Source: Microbacterium lemovicicum
Lineage (GTDB): Bacteria; Actinomycetota; Actinomycetes; Actinomycetales; Microbacteriaceae
NCBI RefSeq assembly: GCF_003991875.1
Contig: NZ_CP031423.1
Span: 2,108,001 to 2,172,000, forward strand
Length of the DNA: 64,000 nucleotides
Direction of reading: 5' to 3'
The notes beneath the pieces were generated by a model. The model saw only the letters and a program-made list of their open reading frames with translations. It had not been told where the DNA came from and searched no databases. The position numbers and the translations under genes were made by a program. Positions 49,417 to 58,583 of this stretch are shown in pieces; position 1 is the first letter of the stretch; each line of letters opens with the position of its first letter.

Positions 49417-49537
49417 GGACTGTGGTACGTTTCTCATGGCCCGAACGAGACGCTGGGAATCGTCCGCCGGGCTACTGGGGAAACTGGGGAAACACAAGGT
49501 CTGAGCGTCTGGGGCGCCCACCTGTGATTGAGACGGC

Positions 49538-49579
49538 CCCCTCGCGCCGCTATGCCATAGGAAGCCGAGGCGCGAGGGG
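49538..49579. repeat. Perfect 11-bp stem with palindromic loop
   Basis: CCCCTCGCGCC (49538-49548) pairs with GGCGCGAGGGG (49569-49579). The 20-nt loop carries the palindrome CTATGCCATAG at 49550-49560, giving a two-tier structure. Confidence 0.85.
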
Positions 49580-49965
49580 AACCGGGCGGTTCCGTGACAC
49601 CTTGACCCGCTGGGGACGGGGCTTCGGCACTCGCATCGCTGGGGACGAGCGAGCCGACAAGTCGGGACGCGGAACTCCATGCAAACCCTATGGATCGCCG
49701 CACGCGACTGTCCAGCGGGATGGCTCCCACCGCGCCGACTTGGCGCTCAACGGCGCATCCGCGTCACAATGCGCGCCAGAACGGAGCCGTGGGTCGGGCC
49801 CGCCGCGTCGCCTCCGTCGCCGTGCCCATCGGTACCATCCACCGACGGCCCGCCCACGTCAGCGGCTTGTGCCTCGGAGAACCGATGGCTACCGTCGAAG
49901 GAAGTTGTCCCTGGTCCCTGGTCGACGTTCACGCTCTCACCGCGATAGAACCCCAGGAGATCGCA

Positions 49966-50304
49966 ATGGGATATTTCCAGTACGACGGCTCGACCAAGAC
50001 CGACATCGAGGACCGGGTCCTCGCCCACCTCCAGATCGTCATCGGGGCAAAGCTCCGACGCTCGGAGAGCTTCTACTTCACGTGGAAGGAAGACGTCAGC
50101 CTCGGCTCAGGACGGACCACGGTGTGGATACATGCCGGCGCCGGCCTCAAGTTCAAGTTCCACGGCAGCCGCCAGCCGGCCATCAACCCGGCGTGGCTCA
50201 CCGCGCTCACGATGACCGCCAACTCCGCGACCGGGCTGTACGTCGTGCCCGAGCCGGCGGATGATCACGTCGTGCGCGAACGCGAATCGATGCTCGTCGG
50301 CTGA
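49966..50304 (+). CDS. DUF7882 family protein
   Basis: A 112-residue soluble protein of unknown function, from memory of a family (DUF7882) restricted largely to Microbacteriaceae-like actinobacteria. Conserved-looking blocks are MGYFQYDGSTKTDIEDRVLAHLQ, split here as MGYFQYDGS and DIEDRVLAHLQIVIGAKLRR, then ESFYFTW, TVWIHAGAGLKFKFHGSRQP and GLYVVPEP. It is mostly beta-strand-like after an N-terminal helix, with no membrane segment or catalytic motif. The ATG at 49966 has AGGAG at 49955. Homologues are sometimes annotated as parts of DNA ligase, but no ligase motif is present here. It is preceded by the structured region and followed by a strong terminator. Confidence 0.85.
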   Translation: MGYFQYDGSTKTDIEDRVLAHLQIVIGAKLRRSESFYFTWKEDVSLGSGRTTVWIHAGAGLKFKFHGSRQPAINPAWLTALTMTANSATGLYVVPEPADDHVVRERESMLVG

Positions 50305-50306
50305 CC

Positions 50307-50356
50307 CAGACGAACGAGACGGGGCCGCGACTCTCGTCGCGGCCCCGTCTCGTTCG
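50307..50356. terminator. Bidirectional terminator with 22-bp perfect stem
   Basis: Bases 50307-50328 pair perfectly with 50335-50356 across a 6-nt loop. The element starts 2 bp after the DUF7882 stop and ends 15 bp before the convergent nrdF stop, so it should terminate both transcripts. Confidence 0.92.
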
Positions 50357-50370
50357 TCCGGTTGCCGGTG

Positions 50371-51375
<1,005 letters not shown>

Positions 51376-53532
51376 TCACAGCGTGCAGCTGACGCACTCC
51401 TGCATGTCGGTGCCCTCGAGCGCCATCTGACGCAGGCGGATGTAGTAGATCGTCTTGATGCCCTTGCGCCAGGCGTAGATCTGCGCCCGGTTGATGTCGC
51501 GCGTGGTGGCGGTGTCCTTGAAGAACAGCGTCAGCGACAGGCCCTGGTCGACGTGCTGCGTGGCCGCGGCGTACGTGTCGATGACCTTCTCGTAGCCGAT
51601 CTCGTACGCGTCCTGGTAGTACTCCAGGTTGTCGTTGGTCATGAAGGCGGCCGGGTAGTAGACGCGACCCAGCTTGCCCTCCTTGCGGATCTCGACCTTC
51701 GCGGCGATCGGGTGGATCGACGACGTCGAGTTGTTGATGTACGAGATCGAGCCGGTCGGCGGGACGGCCTGCAGGTTCTGGTTGTAGATGCCGTGCGCCT
51801 GGATGGACGCCTTCAGCTGACGCCAGTCGTCCTGCGTCGGGATGTGGTGTCCGGCGAACATCGCCTCGACCTTGGAGGTGGCGGGCACCCACGGCTGGTC
51901 GATGTACTTGTCGAAGAACGTGCCCGACGCGTAGGTGGAGTCCGCGAAGCCGTCGAAGGCCTCCCCGCGCTCGATCGCGATCCTGTTCGACGCGGTCAGC
52001 GCGTGGAACAGCACGGAGTAGAAGTAGATGTTCGTGAAGTCGACACCCTCCTCCGAGCCGTAGTAGACGTGCTCGCGGGCGAGGTAGCCGTGCAGGTTCA
52101 TCTGGCCGAGGCCGATGGCGTGCGAGCGGTCGTTGCCGCTCTCGATCGAGCGCACGGAGGCGATGTGGCTCTGGTCGCTGACGGCGGAGAGAGCCCGGAT
52201 GCTCGTGTCCACCGTCTTCGCGAGGTCTCCCCCGTCCATCGCCAGCGCGATGTTGAGCGAGCCGAGGTTGCAGGAGATGTCCTTGCCGATCTCGGCGTAG
52301 GAGAGGTCCTCGTTGTACGTGGTGGGGGTGTTCACCTGCAGGATCTCGGAGCACAGGTTGGACATGTTGATCCGGCCCTTGATCGGGTTGGCCGCGTTGA
52401 CCGTGTCCTCGAACATGATGTACGGGTAGCCCGACTCGAACTGGATCTCGGCCAGCGTCTGGAAGAACTCGCGCGCGTTGATCTTCGTCTTCTTGATGCG
52501 GGGGTCATCGACCATCTCGCGGTACTTCTCGGTGACGGAGATGTCGCCGAACGGCACGCCGTAGACCTTCTCGACGTCATACGGGGAGAACAGGTACATG
52601 TCCTCGCCGTTCTTGGCGAGCTCGAACGTGATGTCGGGCACGACGACGCCGAGCGACAGCGTCTTGATGCGGATCTTCTCGTCGGCGTTCTCGCGCTTGG
52701 TGTCGAGGAACCGCAGGATGTCGGGGTGGTGGGCGTTGAGGTACACCGCACCGGCGCCCTGACGCGCTCCCAGCTGGTTGGCGTAGCTGAAGCTGTCTTC
52801 GAGGAGCTTCATCACGGGGATGATGCCCGAGGACTGGTTCTCGATCTGCTTGATCGGCGCACCCGCCTCGCGGATGTTCGACAGCAGCAGGGCGACGCCG
52901 CCGCCGCGCTTGGAGAGCTGGAGCGAGGAGTTGATGCCCCGCGAGATCGACTCCATGTTGTCTTCGATGCGGAGGAGGAAGCACGACACGAGCTCGCCGC
53001 GCTGCGCCTTGCCGGCGTTGAGGAACGTCGGGGTGGCCGGCTGGAACCGGCCGGCGAGGATCTCGTCGACCAGGTTCGTGGCGAGCGTCTCGTCGCCGTC
53101 CGCGAGCGCGAGGGCGGTCATGACGACGCGGTCCTCGAAGCGCTCGAGGTAGCGCTTTCCGTCGAAGGTCTTCAGCGTGTAGCTCGTGTAGTACTTGAAC
53201 GCGCCGAGGAAGGTCTCGAAGCGGAACTTCTTGCCGTAGGCGAAGTCGTTCAGCTGCTGGATGAACTCGTGCGAGTACTTCGCGAGCACGGTGGGCTCGT
53301 AGTACTCCTTCTCCACGAGGTAGTCCAGACGCTCCTGGAGCGAGTGGAAGAACACCGTGTTCTGGTTCACGTGCTGCAGGAAGTACTCCCGCGCCGCGCG
53401 CTTGTCGGCGTCGAACTGGATCCGGCCGTTCGCGTCGTACAGGTTGAGCATCGCGTTCAGGGCGTGGTAATCCATGCCCTCGAACCGCGCCTCGGTCTTG
53501 AATTCGGCGTCCTTCACAGCAGTGTCTGCCAT
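51376..53532 (-). CDS. nrdE: Class Ib ribonucleotide reductase alpha subunit
   Basis: The 718-residue catalytic subunit that reduces ribonucleoside diphosphates. It lacks the N-terminal ATP-cone, as expected for NrdE. Visible features are the active-site segment [24 protein letters not shown] and [11 protein letters not shown] in the barrel, the radical-transfer tyrosines in [11 protein letters not shown], and the redox tail ECVSC near the C-terminus, which is reduced by NrdH. The ATG at 53532 is favoured because GAGGG lies 9 bp upstream; an ATG at 53541 would add three residues. It overlaps the 3' end of nrdI by about 19 bp. Confidence 0.97.
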   Translation of the reverse strand: MADTAVKDAEFKTEARFEGMDYHALNAMLNLYDANGRIQFDADKRAAREYFLQHVNQNTVFFHSLQERLDYLVEKEYYEPTVLAKYSHEFIQQLNDFAYGKKFRFETFLGAFKYYTSYTLKTFDGKRYLERFEDRVVMTALALADGDETLATNLVDEILAGRFQPATPTFLNAGKAQRGELVSCFLLRIEDNMESISRGINSSLQLSKRGGGVALLLSNIREAGAPIKQIENQSSGIIPVMKLLEDSFSYANQLGARQGAGAVYLNAHHPDILRFLDTKRENADEKIRIKTLSLGVVVPDITFELAKNGEDMYLFSPYDVEKVYGVPFGDISVTEKYREMVDDPRIKKTKINAREFFQTLAEIQFESGYPYIMFEDTVNAANPIKGRINMSNLCSEILQVNTPTTYNEDLSYAEIGKDISCNLGSLNIALAMDGGDLAKTVDTSIRALSAVSDQSHIASVRSIESGNDRSHAIGLGQMNLHGYLAREHVYYGSEEGVDFTNIYFYSVLFHALTASNRIAIERGEAFDGFADSTYASGTFFDKYIDQPWVPATSKVEAMFAGHHIPTQDDWRQLKASIQAHGIYNQNLQAVPPTGSISYINNSTSSIHPIAAKVEIRKEGKLGRVYYPAAFMTNDNLEYYQDAYEIGYEKVIDTYAAATQHVDQGLSLTLFFKDTATTRDINRAQIYAWRKGIKTIYYIRLRQMALEGTDMQECVSCTL

Positions 53533-53981
53533 CGTTCCCATCCCTCGCTGACGCGTCGTACGTCATCCGGTGTGCCGAATACCTCGAGCCGGTACAAGTG
53601 CGGCACGGAGCACTTGCGGCTGATGATGTCTCCGGCGAGACCGAAGCTCTCGCCGAAATTGGTGTTGCCCGCGGAGATGACTCCACGGATATTGCTGCGG
53701 TTGCGCTCGTCGTTGAGGAACCGGATGACCTGCCGGGGCACGGCCCCCTTCTCCTCACCTCTCCCCTGTCCCCCGCCGTAGGTGGGGGTCACGAGGATGT
53801 ACGGCTCGTCGACGTGCAGCGGCGGTTCGCCGGGCTGCAGCGGGATCCGCACCGAGCGGATGCCCAGCTTGTCGACGAAGCGCGCGGTGTTCCCGGAGAC
53901 GCTGGAGAAGTACACCAGCAGAAGCGGGGCCGCTCCGACGGCGACCGCGCGCTCAGCGCCGGCGGTCGCCATCGGGGTCAC
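53514..53981 (-). CDS. nrdI: Class Ib ribonucleotide reductase flavodoxin NrdI
   Basis: A 155-residue flavodoxin-like protein that supplies oxidant for assembling the manganese-tyrosyl radical cofactor of NrdF. It shows [21 protein letters not shown] as the FMN-phosphate loop (SSVSGNT), [11 protein letters not shown] and the NrdI-specific [18 protein letters not shown]. The GTG at 53981 overlaps the nrdH stop as GTGA and is taken as start; an ATG at 53972 would shorten it by three residues. It lies between nrdH and nrdE in the canonical order. Confidence 0.96.
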   Translation of the reverse strand: MTPMATAGAERAVAVGAAPLLLVYFSSVSGNTARFVDKLGIRSVRIPLQPGEPPLHVDEPYILVTPTYGGGQGRGEEKGAVPRQVIRFLNDERNRSNIRGVISAGNTNFGESFGLAGDIISRKCSVPHLYRLEVFGTPDDVRRVSEGWERWQTLL

Positions 53982-54211
53982 GCCAGTCGCGAGGCGAGCT
54001 CGTCGATCTTGTCGGGACGGAAGCCCGACCAGTGGTCCTCGTCGGTGATGACGACGGGGGCCTGCAGGTAGCCGAGGGCCTTGACCTGCTCGAGGGCCGC
54101 GGGGTCCTGCGAGAGGTCGAGGATCTCGTAGTCGATGCCCTTCGAGTCCAGTGCGCGGTAGGTCGCGTTGCACTGCACGCAGGAGGGCTTGGTGTACACC
54201 GTGATGGTCAT
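53978..54211 (-). CDS. nrdH: Glutaredoxin-like NrdH redoxin
   Basis: A 77-residue thioredoxin-fold electron donor for NrdE. The active site is CVQC (C11, C14) after ITVYTKPS, and the NrdH tail [13 protein letters not shown] is typical. It is the first gene of the nrdHIEF operon, so the promoter and regulatory sites should lie in the 408-bp divergent region to its right. It is translationally coupled with nrdI. Confidence 0.97.
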   Translation of the reverse strand: MTITVYTKPSCVQCNATYRALDSKGIDYEILDLSQDPAALEQVKALGYLQAPVVITDEDHWSGFRPDKIDELASRLA

Positions 54212-54284
54212 GTCGCTGTGTTCCCCTCAGCTTCGTTCGTGTGTCTGTGATCGTGGATCCGGCCAACCCCCGGCCGGGAACCCA

Positions 54285-54332
54285 ATACTACATATGGGTG
54301 CCGACATTGATAGTCACCACAAGGGGTAGTAG
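54285..54332 (-). promoter_or_regulatory. Candidate pair of NrdR boxes upstream of nrdHIEF
   Basis: Two 16-bp boxes, ATACTACATATGGGTG (54285-54300) and CCACAAGGGGTAGTAG (54317-54332), are degenerate matches to the NrdR consensus core CwAtATaTwG. Their centres are exactly 32 bp apart, the usual three-turn spacing of NrdR box pairs. They lie 74-121 bp upstream of the nrdH start. Confidence 0.45.
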
Positions 54333-54357
54333 TTACATCCGTGTAGTTTTTGCTCCG

Positions 54358-54520
54358 CTCTCCACAGGTACAACACATGTTGTCCACCGTTTCATCCACA
54401 GGCGGGGGCGTGTCGGCCAACCTGGAAAACCGCTGGATGACGGCCTTCGGAGCCCTCCTGCGGACATCTGTCCACAGGCGTGACGCTAGGACGGCCCTCG
54501 GACATCGATCGGCCTGTGGA
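54358..54520. promoter_or_regulatory. Cluster of DnaA-box-like sequences in the nrdH/MFS divergent region
   Basis: Against TTGTCCACA there are TTGTCCACC (54380-54388, 8/9), CTGTCCACA (54468-54476, 8/9), CTCTCCACA (54358-54366, 7/9) and TCATCCACA (54392-54400, 7/9), plus a weak reverse copy at 54515-54523. The octamer TCCACAGG occurs at 54361, 54395 and 54471, and inverted at 54513. A perfect palindrome ACAACA-CA-TGTTGT lies at 54370-54383. The rest of the 408-bp spacer (54212-54619) has no gene. Confidence 0.5.
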
Positions 54521-54619
54521 ATCACGCTCCGCGTTCGTCCCCGGCGTGTCGCGGGGTGCGGCGTGGTGTCGCTGAGGGCGATCGTCACGCCGACGCCTCT
54601 CGGCCGCTACCGTGGAGAG

Positions 54620-55825
54620 GTGGCGGGGTATCGGGATCTTCTTCGCACCCCGGGAGTGGGGCGCATCATCGCCGCACAGCTGACGGCACGCTTCCCCAAC
54701 GGGATGACGAGCCTGGCGGTGCTCCTCCACATCGAGCACGTCACCGGCTCGTACGGTGCCGCCGGTCTCGTCCTGGCCGCGGCCTCCGTGGGCCAAGCCG
54801 TCTCCGGCCCGGTGACCAGTCGATGGATGGGCATCTGGGGCATGCGCCGCGTGCTCACGCTGACGCTCCTGGTGTGCGCGTCGGCGATCACCACGCTCGC
54901 GCTCGTGCAGACCTCGCTGCCGGTGTACATGGCCCTCGGGCTCGTCGCGGGCCTGTCGACGCCGCCCGTGCAGTCGGCCGTCCGCACCATCTATCCCAAG
55001 ATGGTCAACTCCCGGCAGCTCACCCCGCTGTTCTCCCTCGACGCCTCGCTGCAGGAGATCATCTGGATCCTCGCGCCGGTGGTCATCACCTTCGTCGCGA
55101 CGCAGGTGGGCACGTGGGAGGCGCTCATCCTCATCGTCGTGATCCTGCTCGGCGGCGGCGGCTGGTTCATCCTCTCCCCCGAGGTCGGCCGCGTGCGCAT
55201 CCCGCGCAGCCGGCGCGCGTTCGGCAAGGTGCTGACCAAGCCGCCCGTGGTCCTGGCCACGGTCATCGGCTTCCTGCTCATCGGCGCGTGCTCGGCCGTC
55301 GAGGCCGGAGTGGTGGCGACGTTCGGGCACGGCGGGCTGGAGGCCGGCATCGTGCTGGCCGTCTTCTCCATCGGCAGCCTCGCCGGAGGGCTCTCCTCCG
55401 GCTCCATCCCGATGGGTCCGTGGGCGATGGCGCGGCGCCTGGGCATCGTCGCGGTCGGGCTGGCCGCCACGATGGTCTCGTTGGACGTCTGGTGGCTCGG
55501 CGGCACGCTGCTCTTCGCCGGCATCGGCATCGCGCCCGCGCTGGCCGTCATCTTCGCGATGACCTCGGCCAGCGTGAAGTTCAGCGACACCGCGGAGGCG
55601 TACGGCTGGGTGGGCACCGGTCAGCTCATCGGGGCGGCGGCCGGCTCGGCGGTCGCCGGCTTCCTCATCGACGGCGTCGGCCCGCAGGGCGCCTACGTCG
55701 CCGCGACCGCGTTCGCCGTGATCGGGGTCGCCGTGGCCGTGGTGTTCGTCCGGGGCTTCCCCGACCTGCGCCACCGCGATGCCAGCCCCATTCCCGACAC
55801 GGAGCCGGTCGGCACGATCACCTGA
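54620..55825 (+). CDS. MFS transporter
   Basis: A 401-residue major-facilitator protein with about twelve predicted helices and a shorter loop in the middle. Recognisable MFS landmarks are GVGRIIAAQLTARFPNGMTSLA at the N-terminus and WMGIWGMRRVLTL at the first cytoplasmic loop. It resembles actinobacterial drug/metabolite exporters of the AraJ-like type, but no substrate can be assigned. GTG at 54620 is the start with GGAGAGG overlapping upstream. It is divergent from nrdH across a 408-bp region and ends 13 bp from the convergent gene at 55838. Confidence 0.9.
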   Translation: MAGYRDLLRTPGVGRIIAAQLTARFPNGMTSLAVLLHIEHVTGSYGAAGLVLAAASVGQAVSGPVTSRWMGIWGMRRVLTLTLLVCASAITTLALVQTSLPVYMALGLVAGLSTPPVQSAVRTIYPKMVNSRQLTPLFSLDASLQEIIWILAPVVITFVATQVGTWEALILIVVILLGGGGWFILSPEVGRVRIPRSRRAFGKVLTKPPVVLATVIGFLLIGACSAVEAGVVATFGHGGLEAGIVLAVFSIGSLAGGLSSGSIPMGPWAMARRLGIVAVGLAATMVSLDVWWLGGTLLFAGIGIAPALAVIFAMTSASVKFSDTAEAYGWVGTGQLIGAAAGSAVAGFLIDGVGPQGAYVAATAFAVIGVAVAVVFVRGFPDLRHRDASPIPDTEPVGTIT

Positions 55826-55837
55826 GCCGCCGGCGCG

Positions 55838-56254
55838 TCAGGAGATGCGGCGCAGCAGCTCGAGCACGGCGAGCGCGTACGCGTCGGCGGGCTCGGGGTG
55901 CTCGAACACCTGCGCCGCGCCGCCGACGACGATCTCGACCTCGTGCGTGTCGTCGAGACGTCGCAGCGCGCGGAAGGCTCCGCGCAGCAGCTCGCGAAGC
56001 TGCGCCTCGTGCGGCAGCCACAGGGCATCCTCGAGCGCGACCGAGTCCAGCGCCCACTCGGTGGTGCCGTTGAAGGCCAGGATGCGCCCCGTGGAGTACT
56101 CGCGCGGCTCGATCGTCATCTCGCTGACGGTGAAGACGTCGGCGTCGAACTCGGGCTCGTTCAGCTGGAAGCGGTCACCCGACGCGGGGTGCCAGACCAG
56201 TCCGGCGGCGCGGAGTGCGAGGGCCATGTCGCTGGAGATCATGACGTCCATCAT
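55838..56254 (-). CDS. Small conserved protein of unknown function
   Basis: About 138 residues, soluble, rich in acidic residues. Blocks such as ALRAAGLVWHPASGDRFQL, FTVSEMTIEPRE and FNGTTEWALDSV followed by ALWLPHEAQLRELL look conserved and from memory occur in short Microbacteriaceae proteins that are sometimes labelled CpaE. No CpaE ATPase motif is present, so that label should not be copied. The start is uncertain: ATGs at 56254, 56251 and 56242 are all possible and none has a strong ribosome-binding site. It is divergent from the hydrolase gene at 56298. Confidence 0.65.
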   Translation of the reverse strand: MMDVMISSDMALALRAAGLVWHPASGDRFQLNEPEFDADVFTVSEMTIEPREYSTGRILAFNGTTEWALDSVALEDALWLPHEAQLRELLRGAFRALRRLDDTHEVEIVVGGAAQVFEHPEPADAYALAVLELLRRIS

Positions 56255-56297
56255 CGACCAGGATGCCGGGGCCCGGGGCCGCTCGTAGGCTGGGAGC

Positions 56298-57050
56298 ATG
56301 CTCGTGCCCGTCACCCTCCCGCGCCTGTCATGGGGCGATCCGTCGGCTGCGCGCCGTGCGCTCCTCGTCCACGGCCTCGGGTCGAACGGGGCGCTGATGT
56401 GGCGCTTCGGCATCGCCCTGGCCGAGGACGGCTGGTTCGCGGAGGCCGTCGACCTGCGCGGGCACGGCACCGCGCCGCGTGCGCTCGACTACTCGATCCC
56501 GGCCTACGCCGCCGACCTGCTGCACACGCGCCCTGCGGACGGCGCCTGGGATCTGGTGGTCGGCCACTCCCTCGGCGGCGCCGCCGCGACCTCGGCCGCG
56601 GCGGACGATCCGGGCTGGACCCGCCGTCTCGTGCTCATCGACCCGGCCATCCATCTCACGGCGACCGACCGCTCGACGGTGCGGGCGAGCCAGGAGCGGT
56701 CGTTCGCCGACCCGACCGAGGCCGCCGTCCGCGCGGAGCACCCCCACTGGCACGAGCAGGACATCGAGCTCAAGGTCGTCTCCGCCCGCCAGGCCGGCCG
56801 ATGGGCCGTCGAGCAGACGAGCGATCAGAACCCGGACTGGGATGTGCGGGGCGCCGCCGCGCGCCTGACGATGCCGACGCATGTCATCGCGGCCGACCCC
56901 GCCGTCTTCTCCATCTTCGGCGGCGCGCTGCGCGCCGAGGTCGAGACGAACCCGCTCGTGACGGTCTCCGTCGTGGAGGGCGCGGGACACTCACCCCATC
57001 GCGACCGGCCGGACGAGACCCTCCGCCAGCTGAGAGAGGCCCTGTCATGA
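56298..57050 (+). CDS. Alpha/beta hydrolase
   Basis: A 250-residue alpha/beta-fold hydrolase. It has the oxyanion HG in LLVHGLGSNG, the nucleophile elbow GHSLGG near residue 95 and a late catalytic His in EGAGHSPHRD. The DLRGHG segment is typical of esterase and C-C hydrolase relatives. No signal peptide is seen, so it is cytoplasmic. It overlaps the acyl-CoA dehydrogenase-like gene by 4 bp (ATGA), suggesting the two act on related compounds. The substrate is unknown. Confidence 0.9.
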   Translation: MLVPVTLPRLSWGDPSAARRALLVHGLGSNGALMWRFGIALAEDGWFAEAVDLRGHGTAPRALDYSIPAYAADLLHTRPADGAWDLVVGHSLGGAAATSAAADDPGWTRRLVLIDPAIHLTATDRSTVRASQERSFADPTEAAVRAEHPHWHEQDIELKVVSARQAGRWAVEQTSDQNPDWDVRGAAARLTMPTHVIAADPAVFSIFGGALRAEVETNPLVTVSVVEGAGHSPHRDRPDETLRQLREALS

Positions 57051-58234
57051 GCGCACCGGCGGCCGCGGCATCCATCCGCTCCTTCGACCCGGCAGCCTGG
57101 CTGCCCGACGACCTGCTCGAGCGCTTCCGCGCGCGGGCGGTGGAGCACGACCGCACGAACACGTTCCCGGAGGCCGACCTCGGCGAGCTGCGCGACCTCG
57201 GCTACCTGGCGATCCTCGTGCCCGAGGACCGCGGAGGCGCCGGGCTCACGCTCGCCGAGGCCTCGATCCTCCAGCAGCGCCTCGCCGGCGCGGCGCCCGC
57301 GACCGCCCTCGCGATCAACATGCACCTGGTGTGGACCGGCGTCGCCGCGGTGCTGGCCGACCGGGGCATCGACGACCTCGCGTTCGTGCAGCGCGGCGCC
57401 GCCGCGGGCGAGGTCTTCGCGTTCGGCATCAGCGAAGCCGGCAACGACCTCGTGCTCTTCGGAAGCGACACGGATGCCACGCCCACCGGCGACGGGGGCT
57501 ACGCGTTCACCGGCACGAAGATCTTCACCTCGCTCGCGCCGGTCTGGGCGCACCTGGGCGTGCACGGCCTCGACACGACGTCGCCCGACGCTCCGATGAT
57601 GGTCTTCGCGCTGCTGCCGCGGAGCGACGCGATCGTCACCCGCGACGACTGGGACACCGTCGGCATGCGCGGCACGCAGAGCCGCACGACCGAGCTCCAC
57701 GGCGCCGTCGCCTCCGCCGAGCGCGTCGTGCGCCGCATCCCGCCCGGGCCGAGTCCCGACCCGCTCATCTTCGGCATCTTCAGCGTGTTCGAGATCCTGA
57801 TCGCGTCGGTCTACACCGGGATCGCGCGGCGGGCGCTGGACGTGGCGGTGGAGACGGCGCACCGCAAGCGCTCGAAGAAGTCCGGCGCCGCGTACAGCCA
57901 GGACCCGGACATCCGCCGGCGTGTGGCCGGGATGGCGATGGCGTACGACGCGCTGCCGCCGCAGCTGCAGTCGCTGGCGCGCGACGTCGACGAGCAGGTG
58001 GACCACGGCGCACGCTGGTTCTCGCTCCTCGCGGGGCTGAAGCACCGCGCGGTCGTGATGGCCAAGGGCGTCGTCGACGATGCCCTCCTCGTGGCGGGCG
58101 GCTCGTCGTACACGTCGGGCTCCGAGCTCGGACGCCTCTACCGCGACGTCATGGCCGGGATGTTCCACCCCTCCGACCCGGAGTCGGCGCACTCGGCGCT
58201 TGCGACCGCATGGCTGGGGCCGGTCCACTCCTGA
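57047..58234 (+). CDS. Acyl-CoA dehydrogenase-family flavoprotein
   Basis: A 395-residue protein with the acyl-CoA dehydrogenase fold: N-terminal helices, a beta domain with FAFGISEAGNDL and YAFTGTKIFTSLAPV, and a C-terminal helical domain with DWDTVGMRGTQSRTTEL. The region near the C-terminus reads GMFHPSDPESAH, where classical enzymes have YEGT with the catalytic Glu. It may therefore be a flavin monooxygenase-like or atypical member (DszC-type relatives also deviate here) and not a beta-oxidation enzyme. It is translationally coupled to the upstream hydrolase. Confidence 0.88.
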   Translation: MSAPAAAASIRSFDPAAWLPDDLLERFRARAVEHDRTNTFPEADLGELRDLGYLAILVPEDRGGAGLTLAEASILQQRLAGAAPATALAINMHLVWTGVAAVLADRGIDDLAFVQRGAAAGEVFAFGISEAGNDLVLFGSDTDATPTGDGGYAFTGTKIFTSLAPVWAHLGVHGLDTTSPDAPMMVFALLPRSDAIVTRDDWDTVGMRGTQSRTTELHGAVASAERVVRRIPPGPSPDPLIFGIFSVFEILIASVYTGIARRALDVAVETAHRKRSKKSGAAYSQDPDIRRRVAGMAMAYDALPPQLQSLARDVDEQVDHGARWFSLLAGLKHRAVVMAKGVVDDALLVAGGSSYTSGSELGRLYRDVMAGMFHPSDPESAHSALATAWLGPVHS

Positions 58235-58258
58235 CCCCGGTCGCGCGCTGAACCCGCG

Positions 58259-58531
58259 TCAGCGGCGGTCGAAGTCGAAGGCCTTCAGCAGCTCGCCGAC
58301 AGCCTGCTCGCGTGCGTCGCCGCCGTCCTCGAACATCTCGCTGACGTGCGTGCGCAGGTGGTTCTCCAGCAGCAGCCGGTTGAGCGACTCCAGCGCCTTC
58401 TCGATCGCCCGCGACTGGGCGATGATGTCCATGCAGTAGTCCTCGTTCTCGATCATCTTCGCGAGGCCCCGCAGCTGCCCCTCGAGGATGCTCGTGCGGT
58501 GCAGCGCGCGCTTCTTGATGTCGTCGATCAC
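58259..58531 (-). CDS. CsoR/RcnR-family metal-sensing transcriptional repressor
   Basis: A 90-residue all-helical DUF156 repressor. The ligand positions are C33, H58 and H62 (contexts DYCMD and NHLRTH), so the CsoR Cys-His-Cys triad is altered to Cys-His-His, which is closer to RcnR (C35, H60, H64). The RcnR His3 ligand is absent. This favours nickel/cobalt or a non-copper signal over Cu(I), but specificity cannot be read with certainty. No metal exporter gene lies next to it. GTG start at 58531; it is divergent from DUF445 and convergent with the acyl-CoA dehydrogenase-like gene. Confidence 0.9.
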   Translation of the reverse strand: MIDDIKKRALHRTSILEGQLRGLAKMIENEDYCMDIIAQSRAIEKALESLNRLLLENHLRTHVSEMFEDGGDAREQAVGELLKAFDFDRR

Positions 58532-58583
58532 GCCGCAAGGCTACCCCGGCCGCACCGCAGACCAGGCGTGCGAGGATGGCCCG

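Larger units (their letters stand above)
49245..49965. other. Gene-poor structured region (720 bp) upstream of DUF7882
   Basis: No convincing protein-coding gene is visible. Open frames here have unlike-neighbour composition and no recognisable domain. The region holds a 9-bp perfect hairpin (49395-49403 with 49408-49416, loop AAAT), a 9-bp tandem duplication ACTGGGGAA (49474-49491) and an 11-bp perfect stem (49538-49548 with 49569-49579). The 20-nt loop of that stem contains the palindrome CTATG-C-CATAG. Base composition is visibly less GC-rich than the flanks around 49260-49500. It could be a structured RNA, a long leader or the remnant of a mobile element. Confidence 0.5.

Noticed and set aside
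49344..50264. Three-hundred-codon open frame through the gene-poor island
   Set aside because: Composition is Arg/Pro-rich without a domain, it runs out of frame through DUF7882, and no ribosome-binding site precedes it.
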